Part shown: in pieces, positions 37,193 to 46,931 of the stretch
Layout of the letters: each line of letters opens with the position of its first letter
Position numbering within the stretch: position 1 is the first letter of the stretch
NCBI RefSeq assembly: GCF_022808675.1
Contig: NZ_JAKZKV010000003.1
Coordinates: 310,001 to 374,000, forward strand
From: Parabacteroides sp. FAFU027
GTDB taxonomy: Bacteria > Bacteroidota > Bacteroidia > Bacteroidales > UBA7332
Length of the DNA stretch: 64,000 bases
Direction of reading: 5' to 3'
Made by a program: the position numbers and the translations under genes
The notes under the pieces: model-generated
What the model was told of the DNA's origin: nothing
What the model saw: the letters and a program-made list of their open reading frames with translations, nothing else
Databases searched by the model: none

Positions 37193-37200
37193 TACTTTTG
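37193..37200 (+). promoter_or_regulatory. -7 promoter element of ruvB
   Basis: TACTTTTG matches TAnnTTTG, 19 bp before the ATG at 37220. It excludes the open upstream start at 37175. Confidence 0.65.
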
Positions 37201-37219
37201 TCCATATAAATACGATTGC

Positions 37220-38242
<1,023 letters not shown>

Positions 38243-38247
38243 GACCT

Positions 38248-38284
38248 CTCCCCTGTCCCTCTCCAAAGGATAGAGACAGGGGAG
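38248..38284 (+). terminator. Hairpin after ruvB
   Basis: CTCCCCTGTC (38248-38257) pairs with GACAGGGGAG (38275-38284). No T-run follows, so it may be a repeat or a weak terminator. Confidence 0.4.
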
Positions 38285-38376
38285 TTACACGCAAGCAGTG
38301 ATAACAGTTTCAATGATACAAAAGTCATTTTCGACATACCTCTTATGACGTACGACTTACATCTTACCACTCAATT

Positions 38377-39864
38377 ATGTCAATGAAAAAACTGGCTAAG
38401 GATACCGTGATTTACGGCCTTAGCAGCATTCTTGGGAAATTCCTCAACTGGTGTCTGGTTCCACTTTACACCCGTCAATTAGGGTCCACCGCCGAATACG
38501 GAATGGTCACGAATATGTATAGCTGGACGGCTTTGATTCTGGTCATCCTGACCTTCGGTATGGAAACCGGCTTTTTCCGTTTTGCCAATAAATCGGATAA
38601 AAATCCGATTACGGTGTATTCTACCTCTGTCCTGTTTATCGGTGCTCTGTCATTGTTGTTTGCCGGAAGTAGCATACTCCTGGCTCCGATGCTTGCCGCG
38701 CCATTAGGTTATGGTAACCACACGGAATACATTTTTCTGTTGGCAATAATCGTATCTATCGACGCATTCAGCGCCATTCCTTTTGCTTATCTGCGTTATA
38801 AAAACAGACCGATAAGATTTGCATCTATCAAAATGCTGTTCATTATCCTGTTTATTGCGCTTAATCTCTTCTTCCTGATATTTTGCCCTGCAATCCACAA
38901 ATCCCATCCGGAATGGATATCTTGGTTCTACCGACCCGACTACGGCGTGGGGTATATCCTGATATCGAACCTGATTGCTACCGCCGTCATGATGATGGCG
39001 TTAATACCTGAGCTACTCGGATTCAAATATGTATTGGATAAAAGCCTGTTGAAGGAGTTGGTAAAATACAGTTTTCCGTTATTGATCCTGGGAATTGCCG
39101 GAATTTTTAATCAGGTAGCCGATAAAATCCTCTTTCCATTCCTGATCCCGAACGAAAAAACCGCGATGGAACAACTGGGGGTATATGGGGCAAACTTTAA
39201 AATTGCAGTCGTAATGGTAATGTTTACCCAGGCTTTCCGATTTGCATACGAACCATTCGTTTTTTCCAAACAAAAAGGAGCCGATAGCAAGAAATTATAT
39301 GCTGATGCAATGAAATATTTCATTATCGCATCATGCCTTATCTACCTGGGGATCATGTTCTATATGGACCTGTTGAAGTACATCATTGCTCCCGATTATT
39401 TTGAAGGACTGCGGGTAGTACCGATTGTGATGATCGGGCAATTTTTGTTCGGGGTTTATTTTAATCTATCCTTCTGGTACAAACTGACCGATGAAACCAA
39501 ATACGGGGCTTATTTTTCCGTTTTGGCGTGTGTATTGACCATTCTGCTCAACGTATTGTTTGTGCCTAAGTACGGTTATATCGCCTGCGCATGGGCATCG
39601 TTGATCAGCTATCTGATCATAACGATCATGTCATACTTCATCGGACAAAAGCACTACCCCGTCCAATATGATCTGAAGCGCATCGGACTCTATACGTTGA
39701 TTACGTTGGGGCTTTATGCAGCCTATATGCTGGTTGATTTACAATCCATCCCATTGAATATGGCTTACAGAACCCTATTGATCTCGGTATTCATCTATTA
39801 TATGATTAAAAACGATATGCCGTTAAACCAAATTCCGCTTGTCAATAAATTAGTAAAACAATAA
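38377..39864 (+). CDS. Lipopolysaccharide/polysaccharide flippase (MATE/RfbX-type)
   Basis: A 495-residue inner-membrane protein with about 14 hydrophobic segments, from the polysaccharide transport family (Wzx/RfbX-like). The start MSMKKLAKDTVIYGLSSILGKF and the segment VPLYTRQLGSTAEYGMVTN are typical. It probably flips a lipid-linked glycan or related lipid across the membrane. No glycosyltransferases are nearby, so the substrate is open. It follows ruvB, an order frequent in Bacteroidales. A terminator lies 24 bp after its stop. Confidence 0.9.
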   Translation: MSMKKLAKDTVIYGLSSILGKFLNWCLVPLYTRQLGSTAEYGMVTNMYSWTALILVILTFGMETGFFRFANKSDKNPITVYSTSVLFIGALSLLFAGSSILLAPMLAAPLGYGNHTEYIFLLAIIVSIDAFSAIPFAYLRYKNRPIRFASIKMLFIILFIALNLFFLIFCPAIHKSHPEWISWFYRPDYGVGYILISNLIATAVMMMALIPELLGFKYVLDKSLLKELVKYSFPLLILGIAGIFNQVADKILFPFLIPNEKTAMEQLGVYGANFKIAVVMVMFTQAFRFAYEPFVFSKQKGADSKKLYADAMKYFIIASCLIYLGIMFYMDLLKYIIAPDYFEGLRVVPIVMIGQFLFGVYFNLSFWYKLTDETKYGAYFSVLACVLTILLNVLFVPKYGYIACAWASLISYLIITIMSYFIGQKHYPVQYDLKRIGLYTLITLGLYAAYMLVDLQSIPLNMAYRTLLISVFIYYMIKNDMPLNQIPLVNKLVKQ

Positions 39865-39887
39865 ACTCTTATCCTTCATAAATACCG

Positions 39888-39924
39888 GAGCTGCAGTGTC
39901 TAAAGCATTGCGGCTCTGTTGTTT
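39888..39924 (+). terminator. Terminator after the flippase gene
   Basis: Eleven bases at 39888-39898 pair with 39906-39916 with two G-U pairs, followed by TGTTGTTTT. Confidence 0.75.
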
Positions 39925-40130
39925 TATGCAATTATTAATTAACTCTTTAGTCTCAACAAACCCCGAAACTTTGTTGTTTTTAATTAGCACCTAAACCTGA
40001 TTTGCCATAAACAGGCCTGACCTTTGAATCGCTAATATTGAATATCATTTCAATCACTTTCCGTTAAAGACGATATTCCTTTTTACCGTTGACATTTCTC
40101 CATTTATACCTAAACCAAATACTATAAGCT

Positions 40131-41546
40131 ATGAAAAAGCATTTTCTAAACACACTTGTGGCTATCTCATTCCTAGTGGGAGGGACAGCTATTTTCATGC
40201 AAAGTTGTTCGAATGACGAATCCGCCCTGAACGCATTATCTTCCAATGAAGTGCAGTTACGCTCCACCAATGCTTCTGACAATGGAGCAAAATATGTTCC
40301 CAACGAAGTAATCGTAAAATTTAAAGCTGGAGCTTCGGCTACGGCACGTGAAAATGCACTCAACCATGTCAACGCCCAGGTTGCCGAAAAAATCCTCACT
40401 CACGCCATGAAACATGCCGGTGATAATGATGGTGTCGTATTGCTTAAAGTTCCTATGTCTGCCCTGGATGCTGTTGGTATAATGAAAAAGCTGGAAGGCG
40501 TTGAATACGCTGAGCCCAATTACATTTATACCACTGATGCTTCTTCTATCCCAAATGATCCGTATTACACCAATGGTTCATTGTGGGGAATGTACGGTGA
40601 TGCAACGACAACTAAAAACCAATACGGATGTCAGGCGGGAGAAGCCTGGGCTAAAGGTTATACAGGCTCAGCTTCAGTTTATGTGGGAATTATTGATGAA
40701 GGGTACATGTACACCCATGAAGATCTTTCTGCAAATGTCGGTACAAATCCAGGTGAAATACCTGGTGATGGCATCGACAATGACGGTAATGGCTACATTG
40801 ATGACGTGTATGGCTGGAACTTTGTCAATGGAAACAATCAAATATTCAATAGTTCAGGGGATGCACACGGCACACACGTTGCCGGCACTATCGGTGCAGT
40901 AGGTGGAAATGGCAAAGGTGTTGCCGGCGTTTGCTGGAAAGTCAGGTTCCTCAGTGGAAAATTCCTGGGTAAAAATGGAGGAACAACCGCAAATGCCATT
41001 AAAGCAGTGGATTATTTCACCACATTAAAATTGGAAGGTGTTAACATTATCGCAACCAATAACTCCTGGGGCGGAGGCGGATTCTCCCAATCCTTGCAGG
41101 ATGCCATTGGAAGGGCGAATAATGCAGGGATACTATTTATTGCAGCAGCGGGCAATGAAAGCCGTAATATCGACGCTACACTATCCTATCCGGCTGCTTA
41201 TCCAAACGCAAATATAATATCTGTCGCTGCCATTATGAGCAATGGTGGATTAGCCAGTTTCTCTAACTATGGTGCAACCAATGTCGATCTTGGCGCTCCC
41301 GGCTACGGTATTTATTCAAGCGTACCAATTTCAAAGAAAGGACAGGTTACTTCCGGTTACGCCATCTATAGTGGCACCTCCATGGCCACTCCCCATGTCA
41401 CTGGAGCCGTTGCTCTCTATTATTCCATTCACCTCAATGCCTCAATTGCTGAAATTAAAAATGCGATCCTGAGCAGCACAATTCCGACATCCTCCCTCAG
41501 CGGAAAATGCCTTACCGGAGGAAGGTTGAATGTAGGTGGGTTTTGA
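40131..41546 (+). CDS. Subtilisin-like serine protease (S8 family), probable lipoprotein
   Basis: A 471-residue secreted protease. The N-terminus is a signal ending in a lipobox-like FMQSC (Cys27), so surface or periplasmic anchoring is likely. Residues about 55-135 look like a fervidolysin-type or I9-like propeptide (YVPNEVIVKFKAGAS, VEYAEPNY). The catalytic triad is Asp in GIIDEGY (about 188), His in GDAHGTHVAG (about 246) and Ser in SGTSMATPHVTG (about 416). An acidic insert GDGIDNDGNGYIDD may bind calcium. It has no type IX sorting domain. It is monocistronic with a strong terminator. Confidence 0.93.
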   Translation: MKKHFLNTLVAISFLVGGTAIFMQSCSNDESALNALSSNEVQLRSTNASDNGAKYVPNEVIVKFKAGASATARENALNHVNAQVAEKILTHAMKHAGDNDGVVLLKVPMSALDAVGIMKKLEGVEYAEPNYIYTTDASSIPNDPYYTNGSLWGMYGDATTTKNQYGCQAGEAWAKGYTGSASVYVGIIDEGYMYTHEDLSANVGTNPGEIPGDGIDNDGNGYIDDVYGWNFVNGNNQIFNSSGDAHGTHVAGTIGAVGGNGKGVAGVCWKVRFLSGKFLGKNGGTTANAIKAVDYFTTLKLEGVNIIATNNSWGGGGFSQSLQDAIGRANNAGILFIAAAGNESRNIDATLSYPAAYPNANIISVAAIMSNGGLASFSNYGATNVDLGAPGYGIYSSVPISKKGQVTSGYAIYSGTSMATPHVTGAVALYYSIHLNASIAEIKNAILSSTIPTSSLSGKCLTGGRLNVGGF

Positions 41547-41578
41547 TCATAGTCCTATCAAATAAATAGCAAATGCCT

Positions 41579-41614
41579 AACGCCCAAAACTAATACCGGT
41601 TTTGGGCGTTTTAG
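41579..41614 (+). terminator. Terminator after the S8 protease gene
   Basis: A perfect 12-bp stem (41579-41590 with 41599-41610) has an 8-nt loop and ends with TTTT. Confidence 0.9.
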
Positions 41615-41630
41615 TTGAAAGACCTGACTA

Positions 41631-42686
41631 ATGCCGGCATACTCCCCGATAGTTATCCGCGAAGCTTTACCTTATGACAATGAGGGTTTATTGCAATTAA
41701 CCGCTCTGACTCCGATGAAGGGGAATGTCACCCTTTTCGTGGATAGGAAGCCTGATTTCTTTGGGTTACTGCGCCAACGCGGTCCTTTTTACACTTTTGT
41801 AGCGGAATGTAACGATCAGATTATTGGTTCAGGTTCTATTTCGGAAATAGCCGTTTATATTAAAGGCAAAGAAGAAAAGGCCTATTACCTGGGAGATTTC
41901 AAAGTACATCCTGATTTCCAACGCTCAACCGTTGCAGTACGGTTGGCTAAAGCAACCATTGAGAAACTGAACGCGTTAAATGCTAATCTGATTTTTTGTG
42001 CCATAACGACGGGTAACAAAGCCATTGTGCCTTTCTTTCAGGGGCGGTTGTTCTTTCCGTTGGGTCTGGATGCGGGAAAGTTTAATGTCTTTCAGATTAT
42101 TCCTTCGCCATTAAAAATGAAGCCGGATAAATATCAAACGGTGGAGGTTTTGGCAAATCCGGATGTGGCCGGATTTCTGGATAAATTCATGATGAAGTAC
42201 CAGTTTGCCCAGATTCAAAGTGAAACAAATCTCAGGGAATGCCGGATCATAACAGCTGTTTGCGGTAAGGAAGTTGTTGCAGCTATCGCTCTGGCAAATC
42301 CGGATGAATGGAAGCAAGAGGTATTGTTAAAGGTGAAGATTTTGCAGAAGATAATGCTCGCGACAGTAAATGCTTTGCCGGGTCTTTGTTTTCCCCGGTT
42401 AAACGAGCCTGTACGGGTATTGTACATTCGGTCATTTGCCTGTAAAAGCGGGCATGAAAAAGCATTGGAAATGCTCCTAACCCGGGCCCGGAATATTGCC
42501 TTCGAAGAAAAGTTTCACTTCCTATCCATTGGATTGCACGAAAAGAATACTTATCTGAAACTTTTCCGTGCCCCGCTTCACATTACCCTTGAGTCCAATA
42601 TGTATATCGGCTCAATGAAAAATGAGACAGATAAAATCGTTTCCCTGTTACATAGCACCCCCTTTCTGGACTATTCATTGATATAA
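41631..42686 (+). CDS. GNAT-like N-acetyltransferase domain protein
   Basis: A 351-residue cytosolic protein. The N-terminal half (about 8-150) has the GNAT pattern: VIREALPYDNEGLLQL, FVAECNDQIIGSGSIS, then AYYLGDFKVHPDFQRSTVAVRLAKATIEKL, which is the acetyl-CoA pyrophosphate-binding region but with QRSTVA instead of the usual Q/RxxGxG/A. The C-terminal half (about 170-351) contains a second set of similar strands and may be a degenerate second GNAT fold. It ends 11 bp before the alpha/beta hydrolase gene. The substrate is unknown. Confidence 0.7.
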   Translation: MPAYSPIVIREALPYDNEGLLQLTALTPMKGNVTLFVDRKPDFFGLLRQRGPFYTFVAECNDQIIGSGSISEIAVYIKGKEEKAYYLGDFKVHPDFQRSTVAVRLAKATIEKLNALNANLIFCAITTGNKAIVPFFQGRLFFPLGLDAGKFNVFQIIPSPLKMKPDKYQTVEVLANPDVAGFLDKFMMKYQFAQIQSETNLRECRIITAVCGKEVVAAIALANPDEWKQEVLLKVKILQKIMLATVNALPGLCFPRLNEPVRVLYIRSFACKSGHEKALEMLLTRARNIAFEEKFHFLSIGLHEKNTYLKLFRAPLHITLESNMYIGSMKNETDKIVSLLHSTPFLDYSLI

Positions 42687-42697
42687 AAAACAGTCAC

Positions 42698-43537
42698 ATG
42701 GGCAGCAAAACGACACTATTTTGCCATGAAAGCGCGAAATGCCACGAACAGATGATTGCCGTGGAGAAGCGAACGAAACTACGGGTGATTAGTTATTCCC
42801 CGTCTGTAACGGACCGAAATACGACAATCGTGTTTGTTGGGGGATTGTCCACAATCCCGGAGAGTTTCGGTAGTGTGATCTATGAACTGACCCGTGATTA
42901 CCCTTTTCACTACATCGAAACCCGTGACCACGCCTCTTCGCAGGTGAATGGAAGTGGCAAGTTTGATATTATCACATCCGGACTTGATATTGTGGCGATT
43001 ATTCAGACCCTGGGATTGATTCATGAGAATTATATCCTGATCGGTTATTCCATGGGAGTTCCCGTCATTGTCGAGAGTTATCGTTTTCTCAAAGCCAAAC
43101 CCCGCCAGATGGTCTTTGTCGTGCCAACGCCTGTCTTTCATTATCCTAACTGGAGTCTGAAACTCATCAAAGCAACCCTGGGATTTGAGCGTATCACATT
43201 GAAATCTTTCGCCAAATGGTACCTGCGTAATTTTATCATCAACAAACGGGACGACGCGGAGATGGTGAATATCTCGGCTAAAGCGCTGGATAGTGCCGAC
43301 GTGGTCAAGCTTAAAAAAACGGTGTTGGCGATTTCCGGTTATGAAATCTGGAATACGTTGGAGACAGTTCATTGTCCGGTATTGGTACTAGCAGCTACCA
43401 AGGATACCTTTCATATACACGATGAAATCCTGAGAATCATTTCTATACTCAAAGACTGCTCCTATATCGATCTGGAAACCAATAAACGTACGCATGGCGT
43501 TGAGGCAGCGTTGTTGATTAGGGAATATATCCGGTAG
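42698..43537 (+). CDS. Alpha/beta hydrolase family protein
   Basis: A 279-residue soluble protein with the alpha/beta hydrolase fold. The nucleophile elbow is GYSMG in YILIGYSMGVPVIVES (Ser near 126), the acid is likely Asp in LAATKDTFHIHDE, and the His is in KRTHGVEAALLIREY. TIVFVGGLSTIPESFGSVI forms the oxyanion-hole region. It is cotranscribed with the upstream GNAT-like gene (11-bp gap), so the two may act on a common acylated metabolite. No signal peptide is present. Substrate unknown. Confidence 0.82.
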   Translation: MGSKTTLFCHESAKCHEQMIAVEKRTKLRVISYSPSVTDRNTTIVFVGGLSTIPESFGSVIYELTRDYPFHYIETRDHASSQVNGSGKFDIITSGLDIVAIIQTLGLIHENYILIGYSMGVPVIVESYRFLKAKPRQMVFVVPTPVFHYPNWSLKLIKATLGFERITLKSFAKWYLRNFIINKRDDAEMVNISAKALDSADVVKLKKTVLAISGYEIWNTLETVHCPVLVLAATKDTFHIHDEILRIISILKDCSYIDLETNKRTHGVEAALLIREYIR

Positions 43538-43725
43538 AATTGTTTAAGTTTTCAAACTGTATAATTTCAATTCAGACTTGTATTATTGATGTTCGCTGTC
43601 TGAGACTGTTATGGTTTTAGCTACACGATAGAGATCTCTCCTATCTCAAACCTAAACTAGTTTACCTTTTGAGTGAACTGGTTTAGCATTAAGGTCCCCC
43701 TTTGAGACAAATCACAAAAAAAGGG

Positions 43726-43756
43726 CTTCACCTTAGTAAAGCCCTTATTATTTCTT
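43726..43756 (-). terminator. Terminator of the TonB-dependent receptor gene
   Basis: AAGGGCTT (43731-43738) pairs with AAGCCCTT (43749-43756). Read on the minus strand a run of T follows. The rest of 43538-43806 has a second imperfect inverted repeat at 43653-43685 and short ATCCGTG-like direct repeats at about 43758-43800, but no gene. Confidence 0.8.
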
Positions 43757-43806
43757 ATCCGTGAAAATCCGTGTTGCGCAGCATCTGTGTCATCCGTGTG
43801 CCATCA

Positions 43807-46257
43807 TCAAAATTCCCCCATCACCCTTACATTCAGCTGACGAGAAGTCAGGTAGTTGGGTACGGCATACTGACTTTTATCTTTATCAATTACTGAAACC
43901 CAGTAGTAAGAGTTGGTATTTTTGATGTCGAGCAGGTTAAATACATCGACACCGAGGGAGATATTTTTGAAGTAGCGGAGGATGGGTTTCTTCATCCACT
44001 TGTCTTCGCCCCCGACCAACTGGCGGGTAAGGCCGATATCCACACGGCGGTAAGCCGGAGTGCGGAAATATTTTCCGACAAACTCATGTTCCGGATCACT
44101 CACTTGAGGGGCTGTTACCGGAAGCCCGGAAGCCCAGATCATCTTCAAGTTGAGCTTGTATTTCGGGTTGGTGGGCCAGTAGTCCTGGAAGAACATGGTG
44201 AAGCTGGCGGTCTGATCGGTCGGCAACGGCATTTTGACACCGTTGATGTTCTCTTCCGACTTCATCCACGAAAAGCTCACCCATGAATCGGTACCCGGCA
44301 CAAATTCGCCGAAAAGTTTGCAATCCAGTCCGGTGGCGTATCCGTCCCCCATATTCTTACCGGCATAGCGGACGCGCACATTGTCCACCACGTAAGGAAT
44401 CAGGTTGCTCAGTTTTTTGTAATAGCCCTCCACCGTCAGTTTGTAGGGACGACCATTGTGGGTAAAGGTATAGTCCGTACCCACCACCAGTTGCACCGAC
44501 TTTTGCGACTTGATATTGGAATTAAGTTGAATACGGGAATTTCCTGTTATAGTATCAGTCTTGATTTCCCTGAATTCTTTATAAAAAGGCGCCTGATAGT
44601 AAATGCCACTAGCTGCGCGGAAGGTAAAATCCTTTTTCCAGGCAGGAATCCACGCCGCAGAGAAGCGCGGGCTGAAGATCCACTCGTTGTTGAAGCTCCA
44701 GTAAGAAGCGCGCACGCCTCCCGTCACCGAGAAGACGCCGTAATCGCCCCGCAGCTTATAGGTATCCTGCAAATAGGTGGAAAAGCGATGGTTGGTCACA
44801 GTGGTATCGGGTCGGTTCAGGTTATAATAGATGCTGGCCCCATTACCTGTATAATGCAATGTATGATCTAACGAATAACCGGCGGAGTCGCGCATTTCCC
44901 ACTCACTGATTTTATCGCGGAAATATTCCGATTGCAGATTTAATCCCCATTGCAGGCGGTTGTTTTCCCAGTTTCGAATCCCCTGGTGCCCGACCGAAAG
45001 TACACGGGCGTAAAGGCGGTTGCGGGCGTGTTGCATATATGTCCCGACACCGACGGTTTGTTCATCAGCCACTTTACCCGTTGAGGCATCGCCGGTTACG
45101 TCGCTCAACCAGTATTGGCCGGAGATATCGTAGGTCTCCTTTTCACGGGTGATAAAGCCGGAAGTCAACAGCTTCAGTTCGGTCTCTTTATTGGGATGGT
45201 AATTCAACGAGAGGGTTCCGAATCCGGTCTCAAACAAATCCTGCTCCTGACCGTCGAAATAGACTTTGAAGCGTTTGGTTTCAGACAATGTACCGAAGGA
45301 AGTATTGCGCTCCTGCGGGATAAAGTTGTATTTATTTTGGGAAATGTTACCCAGTAAACTCACATCGGTCTTGTCATTGAACGTATAGGTCAGATAGGTC
45401 TGGTAATCGAAGAATGACGGATTATATTCCCCCTTGGTATCGAGCGTTCCGAGCAGCGAGCGGTTTTGTTTGTAACGGATGCCGTGCATTTGGGTAAATT
45501 TACCGGAAGAGGTTCCCACATAAGCCGTCCCGCCCAACAAGCTGGCAGAAACAGCACCTTCAAAGGCTTTCGGCTTTTTGTAGGTGATATCCAGTACCGA
45601 CGACATCTTGTCGCCATAGCGTGCTTCGAATCCGCCGGCAGAGAAATCGACCGAACCCACCATGTCGGGGTTGATGATACTCAGACCCTCCTGTTGCCCG
45701 GCCCGGACCAACAACGGACGATAAACCTCCACGCCATTGATGTAGACGAGGTTTTCGTCAAAGTTTCCACCACGCACCGAGTATTGCGAACTCATTTCAT
45801 TGTTGGAATGCACTCCGGCAAAGGTCACAATCAGCGACTCGATGTTGCCCCCCGCGGCATCCGGCAGGAATTTCACCTTATTCGCATCAATCCGCTGCAT
45901 CATATCCATCTGGCGGCGCATGGCCGTAACGGTCAGAGTCTTCAGCTCGGTGGAGGATGATTCCATTTTCACATTCAGGAAAACCCGTCTGGCCGGTTTG
46001 ATCAGCGTCCGGCTAATCTTTTTGTACCCCACGCAGGAATAGACCAGCACCACGGTATCTTTGTCCGGAACTGCTATTTCGTAGAACCCGTTTTCTTTGG
46101 TCGTAATACCGTTGGGAGAGTTCCACTGCTGCACATGCACCTTCTCCAGACTGTGATTCTCGGCATCAGTCACATAGCCGGAGATAAAGATTTTCTTTTG
46201 GGAAAACAGTGTCGTGGCAATGAGCAGGGAAAGGAATATGAGTTGTATCTTTTTCAT
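43807..46257 (-). CDS. TonB-dependent receptor with carboxypeptidase-like domain
   Basis: Outer-membrane active transporter. From the ATG at 46257 it has 816 residues: signal peptide (MKKIQLIFLSLLIATTLFSQ), a carboxypeptidase-D regulatory-like domain (about 22-105, FISGYVTDAENHSLEKVHV), a plug domain (about 115-225, GGNIESLIVTFAGVHSNNEM and YSVRGGNFDENLVYINGVEVYRP), then a barrel of about 590 residues ending in the aromatic-poor RVMGEF. The frame is open to 46401, but those 48 residues are not signal-like. It is divergent from the metal-efflux operon, which may hint at a metal or metal-chelate ligand, but this is weak evidence. There is no SusD partner. Confidence 0.92.
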   Translation of the reverse strand: MKKIQLIFLSLLIATTLFSQKKIFISGYVTDAENHSLEKVHVQQWNSPNGITTKENGFYEIAVPDKDTVVLVYSCVGYKKISRTLIKPARRVFLNVKMESSSTELKTLTVTAMRRQMDMMQRIDANKVKFLPDAAGGNIESLIVTFAGVHSNNEMSSQYSVRGGNFDENLVYINGVEVYRPLLVRAGQQEGLSIINPDMVGSVDFSAGGFEARYGDKMSSVLDITYKKPKAFEGAVSASLLGGTAYVGTSSGKFTQMHGIRYKQNRSLLGTLDTKGEYNPSFFDYQTYLTYTFNDKTDVSLLGNISQNKYNFIPQERNTSFGTLSETKRFKVYFDGQEQDLFETGFGTLSLNYHPNKETELKLLTSGFITREKETYDISGQYWLSDVTGDASTGKVADEQTVGVGTYMQHARNRLYARVLSVGHQGIRNWENNRLQWGLNLQSEYFRDKISEWEMRDSAGYSLDHTLHYTGNGASIYYNLNRPDTTVTNHRFSTYLQDTYKLRGDYGVFSVTGGVRASYWSFNNEWIFSPRFSAAWIPAWKKDFTFRAASGIYYQAPFYKEFREIKTDTITGNSRIQLNSNIKSQKSVQLVVGTDYTFTHNGRPYKLTVEGYYKKLSNLIPYVVDNVRVRYAGKNMGDGYATGLDCKLFGEFVPGTDSWVSFSWMKSEENINGVKMPLPTDQTASFTMFFQDYWPTNPKYKLNLKMIWASGLPVTAPQVSDPEHEFVGKYFRTPAYRRVDIGLTRQLVGGEDKWMKKPILRYFKNISLGVDVFNLLDIKNTNSYYWVSVIDKDKSQYAVPNYLTSRQLNVRVMGEF

Positions 46258-46466
46258 TTCAGATTGAGTTGGTGGAGTAAGAGAACAGAGCTCTCCACAG
46301 ATTTTTACAGTTTGATTAACGTCAAAACTTATAACAAAGTATTTTGCCGTTCTGATTGACTTTACAAAAATATTCTTTTTCCTCGTATAAATGGCAAACA
46401 AACCGGCAATCGGTTTACGGGAGGGATTTGCTCATTATCTCAATATGTTTATTATCTGATTTATTT

Positions 46467-46474
46467 TATCTTTG
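46467..46474 (+). promoter_or_regulatory. -7 promoter element of the metal-efflux operon
   Basis: TATCTTTG is a perfect match, and its last base is only 8 bp before the ATG of the small DUF6660-like protein, so the mRNA is nearly or fully leaderless. Confidence 0.7.
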
Positions 46475-46481
46475 CACCAAG

Positions 46482-46793
46482 ATGAAATACTTAGCAACTA
46501 TATTATCCCTTTACATCCTCGCACTGACCATCTATCCTTGCATAGATAAGCCGGGGGATAATGTGTTGTGCAAAACCGCGATAACAAAAACCTCTTCAGA
46601 TAATCACGATAATAGCGACGACAATTGCACTCCGTTCTGCACTTGTACTCATAGCGCTCCACTGATGATTAATCACTATCATTACTTTGATTTCAAACCG
46701 GTAATCATGATGCAAAAGTGCATTGTTGCTTACACGGCATCGTATATTTCTTCCCATTACAACTCCTTCTGGCAACCGCCTAAGCTGGGTTAG
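46482..46793 (+). CDS. Small secreted His/Cys-rich protein (DUF6660-like)
   Basis: From ATG 46482 it has 103 residues, starting with a signal peptide (MKYLATILSLYILALTIYPC). The mature part is short and carries potential metal ligands: NHDNSDDNCTPFCTCTHSAP and NHYHYFDF. The frame is open to 46356, but the -7 element at 46467-46474 rules out that start. Small proteins of this kind are found before CusA/CzcA operons in Bacteroidota. It may bind or sense metal in the periplasm. The RND pump follows 138 bp later. Confidence 0.75.
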   Translation: MKYLATILSLYILALTIYPCIDKPGDNVLCKTAITKTSSDNHDNSDDNCTPFCTCTHSAPLMINHYHYFDFKPVIMMQKCIVAYTASYISSHYNSFWQPPKLG

Positions 46794-46931
46794 TCTCTTT
46801 TATTTTTTCACAGGATTGTAGTTTCAAGACATTGAGACCTACAACCTTATGCGATGCATTTGTCTCCTCTTTTGGATATAATGTGCATTGCCATTCCTAT
46901 TCACATTTGACTAACTCAATTTCTTTTCAAA

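Noticed and set aside
46258-46401. 48-residue N-terminal extension of the TonB-dependent receptor
   Set aside because: It places a non-hydrophobic segment before a clear signal peptide at 46257.
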